NCBI RefSeq assembly: GCF_032854445.1
Contig: NW_027017954.1
Location: 62,001-126,000 of the forward strand
Direction: 5' to 3'
Length of the DNA stretch: 64,000 nt
DNA from: Liolophura sinensis
Lineage: Eukaryota; Mollusca; Polyplacophora; Chitonida; Chitonidae
In this document: piece after piece, positions 59,171 to 64,000 of the stretch
Layout of the letters: every line of letters starts with the position of its first letter
Numbering within the stretch: the stretch's first letter is position 1
Notes under the pieces: model-generated
What the model saw: the letters and a program-made list of their open reading frames with translations, nothing else
The model's database searches: none
Told to the model about the DNA's origin: nothing
Position numbers and translations under genes: made by a program

Positions 59171-59377
59171 ATGCAAATCGACTCAGCGGCTTCACCTTGT
59201 ATGTGGGAAACAACTCCCATCATTACAAAACCTGTTATAATGACACTACAGACTATACCAAGACCCCCGGGGCCATCGTAACCGGACACTGTACGGGAGA
59301 TCCGGTGTCAGGAGACACCGTCAGGATAAGGTCACGGCCAGGTGTACCACTAACACTTTGTGAAGTTCTCATCTACG
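59171..59377 (+). CDS. Copy B exon 4: FTP/fucolectin-type domain, C-terminal half
   Basis: Acceptor TTCTTTACAG; donor GTACGC at 59378. Reads ANRLSGFTLYVGNNSHHYKT, then VTGHCTGDPVSGDTVRI and PLTLCEVLIYG. With exon 3 the splice gives R-K-E-G-Y-A-N-R, the R-x-E-x4-R variant of the fucose-binding motif. About 20 replacement and 6 silent codon differences from copy A by eye. Confidence 0.88.
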
Positions 59378-60317
59378 GTACGCTTATGGATCATGTCTTA
59401 ATTTGCATAATTTTCTGTTTCTTATGTTTGTATACGTGGCGAAGGGTATAATTGCGTTTTAATAATTCCTTAATTTAATCATCGCACACTGCATACCTGG
59501 GGCGGGTGTCATTTCCATTCACGGTTATACATTTAATTGTATAATCTGCTTGTCGATAGCAACGTATATCACGTGATGAAGTGGAAATGCTCTAGTCCGC
59601 TGTCAGGAGTCCACGTCATTTTTGTGAAATGTTTGTATCTATGTATACTTGGGGTTTTAAGTCGTTCTTAACAATTTTTAAGTCATATTTACGACGAGGA
59701 ATCATTAGGTGTGCGTGTATATATACTCGTACTGTGTTTTCTTATGGTCCAGCTGCAACAGTGCTGCCGCCACTGAAGTACCATGCCGAAGACAACACAC
59801 ATGACGCCCTCACCAAATCACAATACACTGACACCGGACAGACCAGTAATATTTCTTTGCTCTAACCTCTCAGTGCTGAGCGCCAAGAGAGGCAGCAACA
59901 AGTATCATTTTTAATGTCTTTGGTATGACCAGGGCCAGGTTTGTCTCGTGAAGTGCTTAGCTACGGTACATTGACGTATCCCTGTCAGCATGTAACTGAA
60001 TATGGCACAGTTGTACACAGTTAGGTGAGACAAGACCGTTACACCGAGGTAGTTTCTTTATAACGGCTTCAAAATCCATCAAATCTTTACGTGGGGGAAC
60101 AGAAAACTATATTAAGTATGAAACAGAAAACTATGTGTATCAACCCATTGTACTACACACAGGCGTTATTGGTGTTATCTGGGGTTAAATATGTATAGAC
60201 AATACATATAGCTGAAATGTTTAGAAGGAAGGATGAGTTTGTTAGAAATTTAGTCTCAACTAATGACGATTTGTGGCAACTAGGATAAACGTTTCAAATT
60301 AATTATACTCCTGGCAG

Positions 60318-60413
60318 TGTGTTCCGCTGGATGGTATGGTGAAATGTGTAGACGACAGTGTAATACAACGACAGGATGTTCCAAATGTGACATCACAGGG
60401 ACACGGTGTACAG
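60318..60413 (+). CDS. Copy B exon 5: short EGF-like module
   Basis: Acceptor CTCCTGGCAG; donor GTAAAG at 60414. 96 nt, phase 1: VCSAGWYGEMCRRQCNTTTG, CSKCDITGTRCTG. It matches copy A exon 5, with 4 residue changes including R for G after MC. Confidence 0.8.
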
Positions 60414-61644
60414 GTAAAGTGACTTTAACATAAATAATAGACTTATGCTGACTAAGAGTAGAAAGATAAATGTGGTAATACACGAAAGTGATGACCAATC
60501 TGGAAAACTGTCAGATGAAGTTATGTTCTATCTTGCAAGAGAGAAGAAATTCCATTTATCACCAGTACCTAAATGGTAAATTTTTATCTTAAAAGTTTTA
60601 CAACATATTTATTTGTATAAAATCACTTCGAATTTTATACATTTGATTGGGGTTTAACCAAGAGTGCTGAAGAGTATTTTGTTGTATGACTACTGTCAAC
60701 TTGGTGGGTGCAGAGGTGATTGGAGTGCCTGGAGTCAGCCACCCACCTTTGCTACGTACCAGACAAATCTGTACACTTAAATCCACCTTTTAAACAGCGA
60801 CAGCTTGATTCAAACAGAAGGCCTCACTGACCAACAGCCAATCACTTCTCAGTTTGCGTTCGTTAAATCCAGTATAATACCACTTTCGCTAATTTTTATA
60901 TCAAATTAAATTATATATAATGTGTATAATGTAAACTGTCATATCTACAGCTTTATTGTCGAGTATTCTTCTGATATATACACTTGCTGAACGTAATGGG
61001 CACCTAACTCATACACCGACAGTCAGGTTTGTATAGCTTGCTACCGCACCTTGCAGGCAAGCCAAACAAGCAGACTGATGACGTCTATTCAGCGCGAATG
61101 GGTTTGGATACATTTTAGTGTCTCCTATTTAATACGGTCAACAGTGCATAATATCTGCATCCTCTCGTGTCAGTTTGTGTTCAATAAGCCCTTGTGAAAA
61201 GTATGAGCTATTTCCGCTATTGTACAATTCAAATATTTATGAAAGCCATGTGGCCACACTCCCCTATTTATTTCCCATTTGTTTTATACACGTTAACGGT
61301 TGGCCACCCAGCACTGTATGTGTATATACACGTATATGACAGCACTGATCGCACGAGGCCTGATAATCTTCGTCCACAGAGACACACTGTACTCAAATTC
61401 TTGAAAAATGTTACCAGTAAAACTTTTCCTGAGGGGATTGAGGGGGTAAAACCACTCGGTCAAACGCCAGTGGACTCTGACATTACTTCTTTTACCCCAT
61501 GCCTGATTAAATATCAGAAGGCGGCGAACAGTAACATACAACATTCTTCAAAAGCAATTCACAATTTGGAGTCTGCTGAAAGTGGGAATTGATAATTGAT
61601 GACCAAACAATTGAACTGTCTGGAGTCATGTACATGTATACCTC

Positions 61645-61775
61645 AGACCCTCGGATTGTCGTGGGTTTCCCCTGGGCTGTGCCCGGTTACCTCACACTAT
61701 AACGCTGGCCGCCGTCGTATAAGTAAAGTATTCTTGAGTACAGTGTGAAACACAGATCAGATGAATAAATCAACG
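61645..61775 (+). mobile_element. SINE family 1, 3' half (orthologue of 18805-18940)
   Basis: TCGGATTGTCGTGGGTTTCC, GCCGCCGTCGTATAAGTAAA and TTCTTGAGTACAGTGTGAAA; same site as in copy A, so older than the duplication. Confidence 0.75.
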
Positions 61776-62559
61776 TATCCTTGGGAAGGACAGCATTTTG
61801 ACGACCGGAAGTTGAAAACTGATATTTAAGTATGTAACGTAAGCCCATCAGGAAGGGTTTGCTTGTTCATGTAAAACAATGTCCACAAGTATCAACTGAA
61901 GGTTGAAATCGAATAACAAAGCGAGCTATTCAAAGCAAACGTTAACAGGAAATGCCGACAACACTTGTGGATGAGGAGTATCTCATGGTTTATTTGAGAA
62001 ATCTCCACGGGATTTGTTTGTCATCTTCATTTGTTTGTGTTTTTTTCAAGTAGATGTCACTAGTTCTATTTGTCTTGATTTGGCGTCTTTGAAAGCTGAC
62101 CTCTTGACAAAGTTGAGTAATACACATTGTAACAGACGGACATCCCACAGACTTGTACTAATTTTGTTTAAGCCATGATGTTAGAGGGTGTATAAATTGC
62201 TACTATTTATTCATTTACATGGACTGTCACAATAAAAGCCCTGACTAGGGTAAATTGACATGACGCCGTATTTCATTAGTTACGTGTGACCTCGTGTGAC
62301 AATTTACCAACTATCACAGTGCCCCTGCTTTGGTTTTACTCTCCATTCGGTACGTCTTCTTTATAAAATTATTTTATATTCTAACATGTTAAATGTATTA
62401 ACAAAAGTGAAGTAGCATGTTGAAATCCAGTTACTTTGTTACAAGAGAGTAATTTCCTACAAGCACTCCTTGGTTTCCTTCTTTCCAACGTCAATAACTC
62501 ATTGTCATTCTGTTCCGTATTGGGTAAAACAGCTACACGTCATTCTATTACTTTCGCAG

Positions 62560-62709
62560 AATGTGTTGACGGTCGATGGGAAAAACATTGTCAAAAGGAC
62601 TGTGGCCATTGTTGGGCCGACAAATGTGATAAAGTTACTGGGGAATGTCCTCTAACTGAAGGAAACCCAAGATGCGATGCTGGCTTCATGCGCAACAACT
62701 GTTGGACAG
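62560..62709 (+). CDS. Copy B exon 6: EGF-like module
   Basis: Acceptor CTTTCGCAG ends at 62559; the donor is GTTAGT at 62710 (GTAAGT in copy A). 150 nt, phase 1: CVDGRWEKHCQKDCGHC, ADKCDKVTGECP, RCDAGFMRNNCW. This is the last exon of copy B inside the window. Confidence 0.85.
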
Positions 62710-62950
62710 GTTAGTGTGTAGAATTCAGTACGACAGAAGAGAAATCCAAGATGTGATGCTGGCTACATGTGTAGCATGTACCGGGCACGTAAGTTTGTAG
62801 GACTTAGTACAGTAGAGACGAAACACAAGAAGCTACATGGATAGGCAGGTATGTAAGATTCAGTATCACAGAGAGTAAAGTCAGTATGTGACACTGGCTA
62901 CATGTGTAACGGACGCAGGACAGTTAAGTGTGTAGGATTCAGTACAATGT
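62710..62950 (+). repeat. Intronic repeats of the exon 6 end, copy B
   Basis: About two units (CCAAGATGTGATGCTGGCTA at 62747; a decayed unit near 62880), against about four in copy A at 19883-20420. Confidence 0.7.
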
Positions 62951-64000
62951 AAAGGGATACATTATCCTCAAATACATGACCTCCAAATTAAAGTGAATGA
63001 CAGCACCACACTAATGCTTATGTCCACTGAAAGGCTATCATTGAAAGTGTCTTAAACCGGCATTACATATTTTTTTTTAGCTCTTTTTTAATCTAGTCAA
63101 AGTTAAATGAAACTTTGTCTTGATATAGCTTAAGCACGTCTCTCGAGAACAAGGCATCACACTACCTCTAGATCTATAACATCGCAGGTATTTTCCGTAT
63201 AAAAGTCTAAGCAGTAGCCTATGACATATAAAAGTTGTGGACTTGGCGATGAAGGCCCAAGTTATCAATATAGTTTTCTCGGAAATTGGACATACTGGAA
63301 GAATACTTCTTCCACTGCTTGAACTGTTGATATAGTAGACCTACTATATCATTTACAAGGAACTCCACAGACCCTGTAAAAATAGCCAGCTGTAGACGCA
63401 CGGCCGGGGTATCCCTGGTTCAGGACATAGCCTCTGGAGGGATTGTGCTGGTGATTTTGACCCCAGTTAAATGTTTACAAAATTACAATAGGATTGTTGT
63501 TAGAATCATGCTCAAAAACAAACGGAAACATGTTCTGAAACAAAATAGAAATAAATGTAAGCACCACTGACGTCTATCTAGGCATTCCACTCTAGCGGTG
63601 GCTTCAAGGAAGAAAGCCGTGCTGACCCAGTTATCGCAAATATGGCGTTTCAATAGTTTTACTGTATTTTAAAATGCAAAACAGAAAAAAAAATATCCCT
63701 TGTATGCGACAAACGGAGCAAAAAAAAAAATGCATTTGGGGAGAGGAATGAGGTTTTGGCCCGGACGGTATGCTACTGTCGGACATAATTTGTGACACCG
63801 CCGTTGAGTATTACAAGGCTTGAAAATCATCTACTTTACATTGTCTGTGGTGGTCCACAAATGATACAGACCTGTCTCACAACATTTCGTGAAATGGTCC
63901 TTCACCTAGACGGAACTAAATTGTTGTACACAATCTCAAAATGATGTCTTATGCAGTACTTCTGTGTTATCATATGTCACTTGATGGAGTGAATGGGTAA
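62951..64000. other. Intron 6 of copy B, no exon seen
   Basis: Matches 20580-21640 of copy A, for example GATATAGTAGACCTACTATA at 63330 and 20972, which is itself a near-palindrome. The alignment ends near 63870; the last ~120 bases differ from copy A. Confidence 0.6.

Larger units (their letters stand above)
46929..64000 (+). other. Copy B gene model (5' part; continues past the window)
   Basis: Six exons match copy A with the same phases: 46929-46983, 57589-57723, 58102-58311, 59171-59377, 60318-60413 and 62560-62709. The joined frame (853 nt, phase 1) has no stop or frameshift. By comparison with copy A the next EGF exon should lie a few hundred bases beyond the right edge. It encodes the same leader, EGF, FTP lectin, EGF, EGF order. 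It is the better candidate for a functional gene of the pair. Confidence 0.65.

Overview
The window is animal nuclear DNA, most likely from a mollusc and perhaps a bivalve. It shows short symmetric exons in long AT-rich introns, a fucolectin-type/EGF-like gene family of the kind expanded in molluscs, two families of tRNA-derived SINEs with many copies, and pieces of Tc1/mariner, Ty3/gypsy, LINE, DIRS-like and other elements. The species call is inference; no marker gene fixes it. All genes I can support lie on the + strand, and most long open frames are chance or sit inside transposons.

The main content is one receptor-like gene (copy A, about 0.7-37 kb) and the 5' part of a tandem paralogue (copy B, about 46.9 kb to beyond the window end). 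Copy A can be assembled from 13 exons whose splice phases agree: a signal-peptide exon (729-783), a laminin-type EGF exon (14278-14411), a two-exon FTP/fucolectin (F5/8-like) domain (14794-15003 and 15869-16075), a short EGF (17577-17672), six further EGF exons (19733, 22022, 23419, 26013, 30135, 35566), a transmembrane exon (36310-36397), and a final cytoplasmic exon (36770-36980) with closely spaced tyrosine motifs (YESV, YENE, YDKI). Apart from one frameshift the joined frame would encode 627 residues. All extracellular exon boundaries are phase 1. Copy B repeats the first six exons (46929, 57589, 58102, 59171, 60318, 62560) without that frameshift and runs off the right edge.

The two loci are a tandem segmental duplication: roughly 1-21.6 kb corresponds to 46.2-64 kb. 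Each locus also carries a nested older duplication of its 5' region: U1 about 1-3.4 kb and U2 about 3.4-8.1 kb in A; U3 about 46.2-49.8 kb and U4 about 49.8-54.3 kb in B. Each unit has a promoter-like region with a signal-peptide exon, plus a conserved unidentified frame ('exon X'). Decay is complementary: signal exons are intact in U1 and U3, and exon X is intact in U2 and U3. A ~22-bp minisatellite (8.15-9.54 and 54.3-55.15 kb) and a five-copy conserved noncoding block also belong to the duplicated architecture.

The rest is transposon-rich intron and intergenic DNA. A DIRS-like fragment lies at 26.8-27.8 kb. A decayed Ty3/gypsy element at 30.4-35.3 kb has its integrase before its reverse transcriptase. 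A DD34E Tc1/mariner lies at 40.5-42.0 kb and a second broken one at 52.0-53.1 kb. A LINE 3' end lies at 43.4-44.2 kb and a reverse-transcriptase fragment on the minus strand at 44.7-45.4 kb. A MULE/FLYWCH-like remnant at about 9.9-10.2 kb lies in a segment present only in copy A.
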